Assembly (NCBI GenBank): GCA_951640165.1
Contig: OX621251.1
Coordinates: forward strand, 31,396,893 to 31,460,892
Direction of reading: 5' to 3'
Origin: Pseudoips prasinana
Taxonomy: Eukaryota; Arthropoda; Insecta; Lepidoptera; Nolidae
DNA: 64,000 nucleotides
The notes beneath the pieces were generated by a model that was not told where the DNA came from, searched no databases, and saw only the letters and a list, made by a program, of their open reading frames with translations. Positions 56,601 through 62,204 of the stretch are shown here, piece after piece. Made by a program: the position numbers and the translations under genes. Position 1 is the stretch's first letter; each line of letters opens with the position of its first letter.

Positions 56601-57238
56601 GCACCGGCCCACTGGCACTAGGCATTCTATGTTACTGTGACTGTACCTGGTGCCCGCCTGCCTCGCCACGCCGCTCGGCCTGGCGCTGCTCAAGGGGGAC
56701 ATCAACGCCCTGTTCAAGTGAGTAGCACTATGTTAGAGTGACTGAACTATAACAGCTCACTGTCAATTTTGTGGGTAATGATGATTACTATAAACATGTA
56801 GTACATTATTGTATGCATCTTGAATACATTTCGCAGCTTTTATAGACATATTTTTCAGACCTTTCGCTACCTTATTGTCATTATTATTTTGATGTTTTTG
56901 ATGTCTGATTTTAGTGTACAAAAAAACCACAAAATGAAATACTGTTTTTTTCACATAGCTCTTATATATATAGAAAATACATGAATTACAGTATTAGAAT
57001 GAACTATATTTAATTCTAGGTACAAATAGATTATTACATTGTGACTTAAATTTGATCGCATAGAATTAAAATTGATTACTTAGCTATCACCCAGTTAAAC
57101 TCGTTTATAGTCTCAGACAACAGTTAAAATATTAAAGGTAAAAATATTAATGTATATGTCCCCTTTTCCAGTTACGAAGACCAGCCAGCGATAGTGGAGC
57201 CCGCGGCAGACACGAGCAAGTCGAAAAAGACTGAATAA
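34510..57238 (+). CDS. Spp: Signal peptide peptidase (SPP/HM13 family intramembrane aspartyl protease), seven exons
   Basis: Exons 34510-34701, 38561-38742, 40804-40978, 46350-46533, 51346-51496, 53607-53765 and 57172-57238 join in frame to 369 codons. The enzyme is a nine-span ER membrane protease that cleaves leftover signal peptides and tail-anchored proteins. Catalytic Asp222 is in FIYDIFW (exon 4) and Asp268 in [10 protein letters not shown] (exon 5). Their 46-residue spacing equals that of human SPP. The [13 protein letters not shown] motif (exon 6) is at about 319-328. An N-glycosylation sequon NVT is at residue 22. The C-terminus KKTE is a KKXX ER-retrieval signal. Length fits the family (human about 377). 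The open frame extends upstream to a Met at 34330, but the ATG at 34510 has a purine at -3 and G at +4 and gives the usual SPP N-terminus. Confidence 0.95.
34702..36666. other. SPP intron 1, 5' part
   Basis: AT-rich. An A-rich run follows TGCTGAATAAAAAAA at about 35490-35516, and a decayed SINE-like body sits at 35940-36070 (GTGCGATGAGCACAATCTGG, GTATTTAGGCTCTGTCTAG). Nothing else recognised. Confidence 0.4.
36679..36791 (-). mobile_element. Short retroposon with 12-bp target-site duplication
   Basis: GTCATGACATTT occurs at 36667-36678 and 36792-36803. Between them is a ~113-bp insert whose plus-strand start is a long T run, i.e. a poly-A tail of a minus-strand retroposon. Clean TPRT signature. 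Confidence 0.7.
37049..37081. repeat. (AT)n microsatellite
   Basis: Uninterrupted AT repeats of about 33 bp. Confidence 0.9.
37405..37669. repeat. Perfect palindrome: 126-bp arms, 13-nt loop
   Basis: Left arm 37405-37530 and right arm 37544-37669 are exact reverse complements with no mismatch or gap found. The loop is ATGAGTGTATCTT. It lies in SPP intron 1 and would be transcribed as a long hairpin. Confidence 0.92.
37970..38225 (-). mobile_element. RTE-like family G fragment
   Basis: A frame [20 protein letters not shown] followed by [16 protein letters not shown] and [12 protein letters not shown], with a CATACATACA simple tail at 37965. Close to the copy at 17686-18018. Confidence 0.65.
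38561..38742 (+). CDS. Spp: SPP exon 2
   Basis: 182 bp after TTGTCTGCAG. Encodes two spans around [16 protein letters not shown] and [15 protein letters not shown]. Donor AG|GTAATA, phase 2. Confidence 0.93.
39160..39490 (+). mobile_element. SINE, family D (tRNA-like head)
   Basis: A box-like GTTGGTCTAGCGGTCGCG and B box-like GGGATCAAATCCCGGG, then a long body ending GACTGGCCGCCGTGGCCGA. An inverted copy is at 21080-21490. Confidence 0.65.
39835..40105 (-). mobile_element. SINE family A tail interrupted by a Helitron-like H1 copy
   Basis: 39835-39946 is the inverted 3' body of family A (GACATCTGATCCATGACTAA, TACATACTTGTATAGATA). At 39947 it switches to AGCTGTGCCCCGCGGTTTCA, an inverted H1 terminus, whose body runs to about 40085. 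Confidence 0.5.
40106..40498. other. AT-rich SPP intron 2 sequence
   Basis: Very AT-rich, no feature recognised. Confidence 0.4.
40499..40680 (+). mobile_element. SINE, family C (well-preserved tRNA-like head)
   Basis: A box-like GTGTGGCGTAGTGGTTAAGG and B box-like GGGTTCGATTCCCGCGC in correct order and spacing, then CTGAGTCTGGATGTACTTTG and CACAGGGATTAAATTCCCTA. Inverted relatives at 3258, 52900 and 59800. Confidence 0.75.
40695..40747. mobile_element. Half of a foldback MITE (family CAGGGGCTCTACCGG)
   Basis: GTCATTTAAGAAATCGAAGTT and CGGCGACTTAGCCGGTAGAG followed by CCCCTGG match the right arm of 45298-45540 and 46980-47402. The left arm is missing. Confidence 0.6.
40804..40978 (+). CDS. 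Spp: SPP exon 3
   Basis: 175 bp after GTGTCTCTTCCAG. Encodes the loop [20 protein letters not shown] and the span [18 protein letters not shown]. Donor AAG|GTATGT, phase 0. Confidence 0.93.
41007..41417. mobile_element. hAT-type MITE with 8-bp target duplication
   Basis: Starts CAGTGTTTTTCAACCT and ends AGGTTGAAAATCACTG. The flanking 8-mers GTATGTAG (40999-41006) and GTATATAG (41418-41425) differ at one base. Internal CGCGACCC repeats near 41350-41400. Starts 29 bp after SPP exon 3. Confidence 0.85.
41525..41885 (+). mobile_element. 3'-tail-only copy of non-LTR family 1
   Basis: GGTAGTAGATGAACCCACTG through ATAATGTATAATTAGATA matches 11040-11350 of copy 1. It lacks the terminal GCGCTTTTTTAAAG block. 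Confidence 0.7.
41930..42168 (+). mobile_element. RTE-like 3' fragment
   Basis: GGGCACATAGCTCGTAGAAC to GTGGACGTCTTTCGGCTGATA matches 20770-20990 with an internal deletion around 42078. Confidence 0.6.
42170..42475 (-). mobile_element. SINE-like composite repeat, family F
   Basis: GAGAGGTAGGGCACAGCGTC, then AAGGCCGGCAACGCACCCGC and GTGATCACTTACCATCAGGT. The two halves also occur at 17490-17680 and 17960-18060, so they form one family. An incomplete copy is at 41435-41520. Confidence 0.55.
42520..43000. mobile_element. SINE pieces (family B tail, then family E)
   Basis: 42535-42585 is the inverted 3' end of family B (GGGGACAATGTCACACAGAT). 42805-42990 is a plus-strand SINE with head TTCTAGTGGTATGTGACCCT and GTCGTGGGTTCGATCCCCC. 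Confidence 0.5.
43415..43492. repeat. (TA)n microsatellite
   Basis: About 39 uninterrupted TA units in SPP intron 3. Confidence 0.9.
43622..43875 (+). mobile_element. SINE, family A (complete)
   Basis: The tRNA-like head CAGTTGGCGTGGTTGGTAAA and GTCATGGGTTCGATTCCCAC, then body CTGGGTGTAATTATCTATCT and GTTTGGGATCAGATAGCCGT, ending GGATATTATTAAAG. Others at 50245, 52130, 26490 (inverted) and 32320 (inverted). Confidence 0.75.
43876..44217. other. SPP intron 3 sequence, nothing recognised
   Basis: AT-rich unique-looking sequence. Confidence 0.4.
44218..44537 (-). mobile_element. Helitron-like element, family H2
   Basis: Inverted relative of 21605-21850, starting from GCCGTGCCCCGCGGTTTTAC. It also contains AATATTCATGCAAAATTTGA and TACAGTTTTGACTTTCCTAC. 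Confidence 0.55.
44545..45030 (-). mobile_element. SINE family A split by a Helitron-like insertion
   Basis: The inverted SINE body stops at TTTATATAGATAA (44638-44650) and resumes at TAGATAATTATACCCAGAC (44914 on). Between them is ACTAGCGGCCCGGTACGTGC... (44648-44915), whose CTAG terminus on the minus strand looks like a Helitron 3' end. Confidence 0.6.
45108..45605 (+). mobile_element. 5S-rRNA-derived SINE split by a foldback MITE
   Basis: The head GATCGGCGAGGTTAAGCAAT and TTCAGTCTATAGATGCGTAAC resembles the 3' half of 5S rRNA (its internal promoter region). The body GCGACTCCGTGCTTCAGACG to GGCCTACTGG continues after the MITE (45298-45540) as GGGCGGCTTGAACAACTCTG. An uninterrupted junction is at 52015-52030. 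Confidence 0.65.
45298..45540. mobile_element. Foldback MITE (family CAGGGGCTCTACCGG) inside a SINE
   Basis: Arms GGCTCCATCGGCTAAGTTG...ATCGATTTCTTAAATGGCG and the complementary right arm ending AGCCAGTAGAGCCCC, each about 90 bp, around a non-complementary centre containing GACGTCACATG. The element forms most of a long hairpin. Confidence 0.75.
45862..46010. repeat. Inverted repeat / foldback (~60-bp arms)
   Basis: TATAGCATTTTTTGCAAAGC, ATAGCGTTTATCTAATCTC and its complement GAGATTAGATAAACGCTAT, GCATTGCGAAAAATGCTATA flank ~18 bp. A few mismatches. Confidence 0.75.
46011..46349. other. SPP intron 3 end, tRNA-like fragment
   Basis: 46150-46240 contains GTTCGTAGCTTAACGCACAG and GGGCAGGTTCGAGACCCGCC, another SINE-like head, not foldable by eye into a real tRNA. 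The rest is intron up to the exon 4 acceptor. Confidence 0.4.
46350..46533 (+). CDS. Spp: SPP exon 4 (first catalytic Asp)
   Basis: 184 bp after ATGTTGACAG. Encodes [20 protein letters not shown] and the YD active-site helix [20 protein letters not shown]. Donor C|GTAAGT, phase 1. Confidence 0.95.
46870..46978 (+). mobile_element. SINE, family E
   Basis: Head GGCTTGTTGGTCTAGTGGCT and GGTTATGGGTTAGATCCCCA, body GTGTGAGCACGATTATTTAA. It is cut at 46978 where the foldback MITE begins. Confidence 0.55.
46980..47402. mobile_element. Two foldback MITEs in tandem (family CAGGGGCTCTACCGG)
   Basis: Copy 1 46980-47163 (partial left arm) and copy 2 47163-47402 share the junction AGAGCCCCAGGGCCTCTACC. 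Ends CAGGGGCTCTACTGG and CCGGTAGAGCCCCTGG. Same family as 45298-45540. Confidence 0.75.
47405..48785 (-). mobile_element. Non-LTR retrotransposon 3' half (third family)
   Basis: A minus-strand RT C-terminus in two frames, 48780-48265 ([35 protein letters not shown]) and 48187-47840 ([18 protein letters not shown]). The element ends in an (AAT)n tail at about 47415-47440. Only the FADD block and the region after it remain. Confidence 0.75.
48265..48780 (-). pseudogene. RT C-terminal fragment of the third non-LTR family
   Basis: 171 codons starting just before the catalytic FADD block; upstream RT blocks are absent (5' truncation). A frameshift near 48265 separates it from the thumb/tail piece at 48187-47840. 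Confidence 0.7.
48997..49121 (+). mobile_element. Helitron-like H1 copy, internally shortened
   Basis: TCACACTAATAAAAAAATAA to AACGCGGGGCACAGCTAG then T. Confidence 0.6.
49138..49388 (+). mobile_element. SINE, family B (complete)
   Basis: Head CCGTAGCCTAGTTGGTAGTG and CTGGGTTCGAATCCCGG, body GTGATGAGCACGAATATTTG, TTTGGGGCCAGGATGATCTG, tail TATTATTATA. Inverted copy at 23090-23330. Confidence 0.75.
49394..49623 (-). mobile_element. 230-bp mariner deletion derivative (MITE)
   Basis: Flanked by TA on both sides. It contains both ends of the 15602-16864 mariner, inverted, with the transposase deleted: CTCTGTCAAGAAAGTACCGG...ATTTATTTTATCACCTTCA joined to ATTTAATATAAATAACAGAT...TTTTTTGACTGAATG. 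The junction is near 49478-49482. Confidence 0.88.
49640..49804. other. Retroelement-like fragment
   Basis: GCGTACCCTACTGGCAAAAA, GGCAGGCGGGCAAGCGACCGC and GATCATAGTACTCAAAAAGA resemble 23480-23590 and 27620-27680. Family not identified. Confidence 0.35.
49805..49987. mobile_element. Foldback element (75-bp arms)
   Basis: Arms 49805-49879 and 49913-49987 are reverse complements apart from about two mismatches (GTGCCTCTAGCACGAGTTCC and mirror). The loop is about 33 nt. Confidence 0.8.
50010..50148 (+). mobile_element. 139-bp MITE (family TACAGACGCCAGCA), copy 2
   Basis: Same termini and length as 20213-20351. It starts 22 bp after the foldback element. Confidence 0.8.
50243..50485 (+). mobile_element. 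SINE, family A (complete)
   Basis: Head CTGTTGGCGTGGTTGGCAAA and GTCGTGGGTTCGATTCCCAC, tail GGAATCAGATGGCCGTGT. Confidence 0.7.
50634..50660. repeat. (GA)n microsatellite
   Basis: Short GA run followed by CAGACAGACAGAG. Confidence 0.85.
50934..50987. repeat. Short perfect palindrome (25-bp arms, 4-nt loop)
   Basis: GATTACAACATAATATTCTA plus ACTGG, loop GGCG, then the exact complement. Confidence 0.9.
51346..51496 (+). CDS. Spp: SPP exon 5 (GxGD catalytic Asp)
   Basis: 151 bp after TTTTTCAACAG. Encodes [20 protein letters not shown] and then [18 protein letters not shown]. Donor AA|GTGAGT, phase 2. Confidence 0.95.
51555..52070 (+). mobile_element. 5S-rRNA-derived SINE split by a retrotransposon tail
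   Basis: Head CTAGATGCTCTCACCGATCC and GGTCAGTCCATAGATGGGTG (5S-like) ends at ACCAG (51630). The body resumes at 51905 with TGCCCGCCAGAGTGGTTTAA and ends GGCGGCTTGAACAACTCTGA. The insert 51631-51904 is a minus-strand 3' tail of non-LTR family 1 (GGTTTTTATTCACGTAGACT at its 3' end). Confidence 0.7.
52130..52375 (+). mobile_element. SINE, family A (complete)
   Basis: GGTGGTTGGTAAATGCTTGC, GTCGTAGGTTCGATCCTCAC, GTCTGGGATCAGATGGCCGT and GGATATTATTATT. Confidence 0.7.
52376..52689. other. SPP intron 5, gene-fragment-like repeat
   Basis: 52560-52680 (GAGAGCAAAAAGTCCCTTAA, CCATGTGTCCCACGTGTGGG) looks like an RTE-related 3' piece. Not classified. Confidence 0.35.
52690..52860 (-). mobile_element. 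RTE-like 3' fragment with (ATC)n start
   Basis: TCATCATCATCATCATATCA, AAGACATCCCCTGCTGGACAA, AGATCTCCACAATTGCCGGT and GTGGGCAGGCCCCCTACAAG are the inverted tail of 20830-21010. Confidence 0.65.
52890..53050 (-). mobile_element. SINE, family C
   Basis: CCTGTGTCGCGAAGTACTTT, CATCCAGACTCAGAAAAACT and GGCGCGGGACTCGAACCCGC, inverted. The A box side is lost. Confidence 0.65.
53051..53606. other. SPP intron 5, 3' part
   Basis: AT-rich, no element recognised. Ends at the exon 6 acceptor. Confidence 0.4.
53607..53765 (+). CDS. Spp: SPP exon 6 (PAL motif; first unit of the 123-bp array)
   Basis: 159 bp after GTTGTCGCAG. Encodes [40 protein letters not shown] and KGDINALF. The donor AA|GTGAGT at 53766 is the only one that keeps the frame. 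Reading past it gives AAG TGA. Its last 77 bp from CTGTACCTGG are repeated 24 more times downstream. Confidence 0.93.
53689..56720 (+). repeat. 25 tandem 123-bp units of SPP exon 6 3' half plus splice donor
   Basis: GTACCTGGTGCCC recurs every 123 bp from 53691 to 56643 without slippage. Each unit has 77 bp of exon 6 (CTGTACCTGG...CTGTTCAA), the donor GTGAGT and ~40 bp of intron (GCACCGACCCACTGGCACTA to TTATTGTGA). Unit 1 is the real exon. The next ~12 units are identical to each other. The last ten carry substitutions (GACCCAC to GGCCCAC, TTATTG to TTACTG). The final unit runs into GTGAGTAGCACTATGTTAGA, apparently the ancestral intron with a deletion. Confidence 0.95.
56721..57171. other. SPP intron 6, 3' part
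   Basis: AT-rich, including a polypyrimidine tract and CAG before exon 7. No transposon seen. Confidence 0.5.
57172..57238 (+). CDS. Spp: SPP exon 7 (stop codon)
   Basis: 67 bp after CCCCTTTTCCAG. Encodes [20 protein letters not shown] then E-stop. It supplies the cytosolic tail and the KKXX signal. Confidence 0.92.
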
Positions 57239-57640
57239 TCACAAACGCACCACCACAGCGCACAAAACTGCAGCACACTTAATTGTACCCACTACGCGCA
57301 TGGGAATGGTAACGAACTACAGGACCAAATTGCATTTTGATTATTAGGAACGAAAAGAAAAATGTTATTCAAGGTGTTGTGGTAGTTTATTTTCCTTTTT
57401 ATTCCTTATTTTGGATCCTAGTATGTTTAAGTAAATTAATGTCCGTCGTATATCCCTCTGGTGGGACCGCAGGGGACAAAATTATATAAAAATGTAAATT
57501 CAACAATCTTGAGTAGACTGTGGGGCGTTGGACTTGCGGACTGGCGTGCATGTTTGTGTGCGTATTTGTATGTATTTTTTTTCTCTGATAGATTGTACAT
57601 AATATTTGTTATAATAAAGTGGTTTTATTTTTTATTATTT
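57239..57640 (+). other. Spp: SPP 3' UTR with polyadenylation signal
   Basis: An AATAAA lies at 57613-57618 followed by a T-rich stretch. The likely mRNA end is just after it, giving a ~390-nt 3' UTR. Confidence 0.6.
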
Positions 57641-57841
57641 TGATTTTTTTATTTTATTATTCTGTACGATTTTACTTATTTAATTCAAGGCCGGTGATTC
57701 TGTTCTTTACACCACTAGACAAATTTAAACGTCATTACATGTCTCTCTAATATACCTCATATGAAAAGATAGTGTAAACATAGAACTGTCAAACAACTAA
57801 CAACTGCGCACTTATATGCGCACTGTGTCAAATTTTACTTA

Positions 57842-58272
57842 TAGTAGGGCCGAATTAAAAAATCACATTTGATATCTGTCAGTTACCAGTAAAGTGAATT
57901 GTAAAATGACCTTATTTGGTAATTATTACAATAAAGATAAATCTTAATTGAAAAAAAAAACTTGTGTGTACTTATGTACACGCGTTAGAAGTTATACTTC
58001 TTAATATACAACTTGAACATAGTTATCAATTTTCATACCACCTAGAACTAACTTCATGCTGTTAAATTTTTTGGTGTCGGTGTGCGCGCGCATCGTAAAA
58101 ATTCACTCTCATCATTTTTTTCCATCGCGCCAAAAGTATAACTTCAAAAAAATTAAGCTAATGTGCAGTTCTAACAACGACAAAATAAATAATATTCTAT
58201 GCCCGCCGGTTAAGGTTACGTTGTTGAATTTTGATGAAGTGTCAAATGTGATCTATTAAATTGGCCCTACTA
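57842..58272. mobile_element. TIR element (~430 bp) with TAGTAGGGCC ends
   Basis: TAGTAGGGCCGAATTAAAAAATCACATTTGA at the left is mirrored by TCAAATGTGATCTATTAAATTGGCCCTACTA at the right, with a few mismatches. It sits inside a larger, weaker inverted repeat (about 57720-58360: CATTACATGTCTCTCTAATA versus TTAGAAAGAAATGCAATGAT), suggesting nesting. Confidence 0.65.
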
Positions 58273-58379
58273 CACTTTTCGCACCTAAACTAAAATGTCA
58301 TAACTATGTCCTGTCCTTTTCATAAGATCTACGTTAGAAAGAAATGCAATGATATTAAAAGCAGTTTATATAGATAGGG

Positions 58380-59798
58380 GGGATATATAAAAAATTAAAT
58401 TAATTAAAGTTTATGTTAAGTATATTCATTGAATAATATAAAAACTCAAGTAAATATTTTTAAAGTGGGAATAAAGGTTGGTTGGTTAATTGCTTATTTT
58501 AAATGTTGCTCCTTGTTTAGTTACGTGGTAACATTTTAATTTAATTTAAAAAAATCCAACTCCGCTCTAGTCTTACTCGGAATGTAGGAGATTGGTAATT
58601 TATAAAAAAAAATAGAATGTATATTACACTTCCTTCCATCGTATCTTCCATTGATTACGTGCTCTATTGTAAATAAGTGTTATAAATAAAATGCCAAAAA
58701 GGCCCGATTCAACAATAAAGAGTACGAACCTAAATTTAAAAAAAGTTTAAATCTGGTATGTCTATTCTGGACGCGTTCAATCCACTGTTGTAAAGGTGAC
58801 ACAAAAATCACTCATTCTTATTTTGAAAATACAAACAGCTGGCGCCAGCTGTCATCATAATAATGACATTTTAAATTTTGTTAAAAATATTTATAATATT
58901 TGTATTTATTTTAAGTATTGTATAATTTAACCTTAGCGTAATTATATACCTATAAAAGCGCGATCCATGTCGACAAAATATTTGTAACGAAACTTGGCTC
59001 TTGCGGGCTTCAGAATCTGCCAATGTGGCGACATCTGGTGGCGACCACAGTAAATATGCTTCAATTTATTGAGCCCGTTATTTAAGTAAAGTATTTATGT
59101 TATGTATTGAGTGAGTCTTATGTACTTGAAATTTCTTAATTATTATAAACATACATTCCAGACGTCTGGTTATTTATAACTGATGTCATCGTTTATATTG
59201 TGACGTGAGTCAAAAGAGAATAGAGCCAATAGGAGTCAAATACGGATTTGGTTTAGACTCTAATAAACTAGACTATAATTATTTGAGAAAATTTATAAAA
59301 TACATAAGTAAATGGTGTTTCGATAATACCCAATGACAAGAAAGAAATGTCTTAATGTACAAGTAAAGCTGCGCCCTCTCTGGGTATATGGTTAGAACTA
59401 CTTAATGTATGTATTTTATACAATAGTAATTTGAGTAGGAATTTAGTTTACTAACTAACTTGTACCTATAGTTCTTATTGTTGAAAAGATATCATATTAA
59501 AATTTTGTTGTTAAAGTATTTATATACAAATTATTCGTTGAGGTACTTAAAATCTTTAAATATTTTTTGCAATATTTGGAGTTGACGGTATTATTGTTAA
59601 TTAAATCTCTTTATGATTTTATCTCCTCAGCTGACTCTAGACCGACTCGAGAGTATTTTGTCTGTCAATTCTTCTTTGTATAGATTTTTTAAGTACAATA
59701 AATATATAAACGTGGTATACATGATATTTTTATTTATTTTCTTACTAGCTGTTGCCCCAAATTTAGATTACGGGGATGTTTTTTTTTCAAAAACCACC
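58380..59798. other. Intergenic AT-rich DNA downstream of SPP
   Basis: No conserved coding or clear repeat. A GGCGCCAGCTGTCATCATAA patch at 58850 and TGGCGACATCTGGTGGCGACC at 59028 stand out only by base composition. Confidence 0.4.
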
Positions 59799-59799
59799 C

Positions 59800-59990
59800 C
59801 CACGCATTACGGAGTCTAATCCCTGTGACGCGGGGTACTTTACAAGCATATAATAGACGGATACAAATTACACCCAGACTGATAATTATATATAATTTAT
59901 GGGTTACTCAAATAGTTGTCCGGCGCGGGACTCGAACCCGCGACACGATAGGCGAGGCGACTGTCTTAGCCGTTGCGCCACACGTCTAAT
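59800..59990 (-). mobile_element. SINE, family C
   Basis: CGCATTACGGAGTCTAATCC, CGGGGTACTTTACAAGCATA and GGCGCGGGACTCGAACCCGC, with the A box side CTTAGCCGTTGCGCCACACG, all inverted. Confidence 0.7.
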
Positions 59991-60211
59991 TTGTTCTATT
60001 TGACATACAAATATTTGTTCTGTTTGAAGAATTTACGTAAAGTTGATACAGGTTTATTTATAAAACACCAACAACCTCGCAGGACTAGATTGCTAACATC
60101 TTAAGCAACAACTTTAGTTCTACAACTTTAGATAATACTTTACATTTTATTTTCATACAAAAATAACTAATAATTTAATATCCCGCTTTCTTCATTTTAA
60201 TATCGATATTA

Positions 60212-62204
60212 ATAAATAAAATAAAATAAAAAAAATAAAAAAGGTTTTTATTCACGTAGACTTTAAAAAAGCGCTTGTAAATAGTCAGAACATGTTTGTA
60301 GTAATATAGTTGTATACATTAGATAATATTTCTAGTAACATAGATATTTAGGTACATATTGTATGAAAACATTTATAAAATTTATTTTATTACAGCAATA
60401 ATATTTAGCTAGCTCGTATCAAGTTATTGTCAAGAGATTATGTTTAATTATCTAGTTTAAGTCTAAAATTTTTACTACATATTGTCAATGGTTCTGTCTA
60501 TATTAAAGGTATTATTATTATGACGGACCTTGTGTTAATAACGACGGTCGCGCTTTAAGCTTTTGCTACCACCGGATCCAATGCGCCCCAACTGAGAAGA
60601 CCCAGCGAAACAAACTCAGTGGGTTCCTCTACTACCGGTTTCAACACGACCCAGTTGAGACGATCCGGCGAAACATACTCAAGCGGGCATGAACACGGGA
60701 TTTGGTCCAATTAGAGTAATTATTTAGTAGGCAAACAATATATGCTCGATCGGTTGTCTGAATGCTTATTATTTTAGATTATATTTAGGTATACAAAAGA
60801 AAAACTTCAAAACAATAACATTATTCATTTTGAGACAGAGTCAATAATTTTAAATTAAGTATATGATAGCAATCATTTACAGATAGTTCACGTAACACAT
60901 TTATATAAAACAATTGAACAAAGGATATCTATTTCATATTTTTCATTAAAAAGTTCTATGTCTAGAATTTTGCTAGAGAAGCGGTTTATATTTTGATGTG
61001 ATAGAATTAGAAAGTTATCACACTTCTCTATTGTCATGCTTACATGTTTAAACTAATAACTGAATTGATTTTAATAACATTACTAAAAGATGGTATAAAA
61101 AGTGACTTTGTCATACTACTTATGACTGAGTTAATATGTGCCGCTACTAAAGTTGCAAGTATGTTCAAAAATTTTTTTGGAACAGTAACTGTACTCATGG
61201 TTACCCTACAAGAATCTATAAAACTATTTGTGTCCAAAAATATAAATTTATTACTATAATGGCTAACCAAAAACTGTAGGTGCATATTTAGCTTGTGGAT
61301 ATAATTATTTGTACTATCAGGCACATTGGACACATAGGGGAAGGCACACAATATTATCTTATTACAGTCTAATTCTAACATCTTAGTGAAACTATCTGTA
61401 ATGTCTTTTTTCTTTAAGTTCTTACAATTTCCTACCATTAGAGTTATACATGATTTGGCACTGTGTTTATTCTGAATTAATTTATCTATTATATCTTTAT
61501 AATGTAATCCTGGCATACAATAGTTGACAAAGGAACAACTCAGCTTATTACAAAGCAAGGTACCAAGGCCCTTACCCATTTCATCGGAATACAGTATGGA
61601 GCTATGTTTAATATTGTCATTTTGTGGAGATACTGGTGACTCTGATCCCAACTGTGTGTATGACTCCACTACTGCACTACTGGTGTTAACCGGTTCCAAT
61701 GTCCCATTGCTTCCAGGATTACACTTTCCAGCCAGCAATTGCATTTCATTTTTGTATGACTAGAAACTGTGATATGAGAATGCTAGGGACTTCTCAAGAG
61801 TTTTTATCTCAGAAAGCAAATACTGAGTATCTTTTTCATAAATTAGTTTGCTATCCTCTAATTTAATTTCATAATTTTCTAATTTGTTTAATAATGCCCT
61901 ACTTACGTTCTTTACTTAGTTCAAGTATGTATTGTTTTAGCTTGTCACTACTTACGGAATTAACGCTTGGCTGGCAGTCTACACAGTCATCGCCAGTCAA
62001 ATCAATGGTCACCGTTGTATTAATAGGGAGATCCACCGGACTACAACTGGCCAACTCATCATACAAGCTCTGATTAATGGAAGCTACTGGACAAGTTGTG
62101 TTTTTTACATAATTTGACAACTTCTCATTACAATTAATTAATTCTAATTCAAGATCTCTAATTTTGAACAGTGCTTCTTCATATATATCAAATATATATA
62201 TAAA
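60212..62204 (-). mobile_element. Non-LTR family 1, copy 2: internally deleted
   Basis: On the minus strand the element reads ORF1 (62200-61040), the first ~40 codons of ORF2 (61036 to ~60915), then jumps to the 3' UTR (GTGTTACGTGAACTATCTG at ~60895) and ends in an A-rich tail near 60212. Most of the endonuclease and all of the RT are missing. About 20 bp of filler (TTCAATTGTTTTATATAAAT) sits at the junction. Confidence 0.8.
61040..61744 (-). CDS. Non-LTR family 1 ORF1, C-terminal 234 codons
   Basis: Longer than the copy at 7382-7858, adding residues upstream of [20 protein letters not shown]. The rest is near-identical to copy 1. An upstream frame at 62225-61899 (RDLELELINCNEKLSNYVKN, probable coiled coil) belongs to the same ORF1 but is separated by a frame break near 61760-61900. 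ORF1 proteins of this kind bind the element RNA. Confidence 0.65.
   Translation of the reverse strand: MQLLAGKCNPGSNGTLEPVNTSSAVVESYTQLGSESPVSPQNDNIKHSSILYSDEMGKGLGTLLCNKLSCSFVNYCMPGLHYKDIIDKLIQNKHSAKSCITLMVGNCKNLKKKDITDSFTKMLELDCNKIILCAFPYVSNVPDSTNNYIHKLNMHLQFLVSHYSNKFIFLDTNSFIDSCRVTMSTVTVPKKFLNILATLVAAHINSVISSMTKSLFIPSFSNVIKINSVISLNM

Noticed and set aside
53556..56717. 1053-residue minus-strand frame as a real repeat protein gene
   Set aside because: It is the complement of SPP exon 6 sequence and its copies. The frame is open only because the unit is 123 bp, a multiple of three. No promoter or family resemblance.
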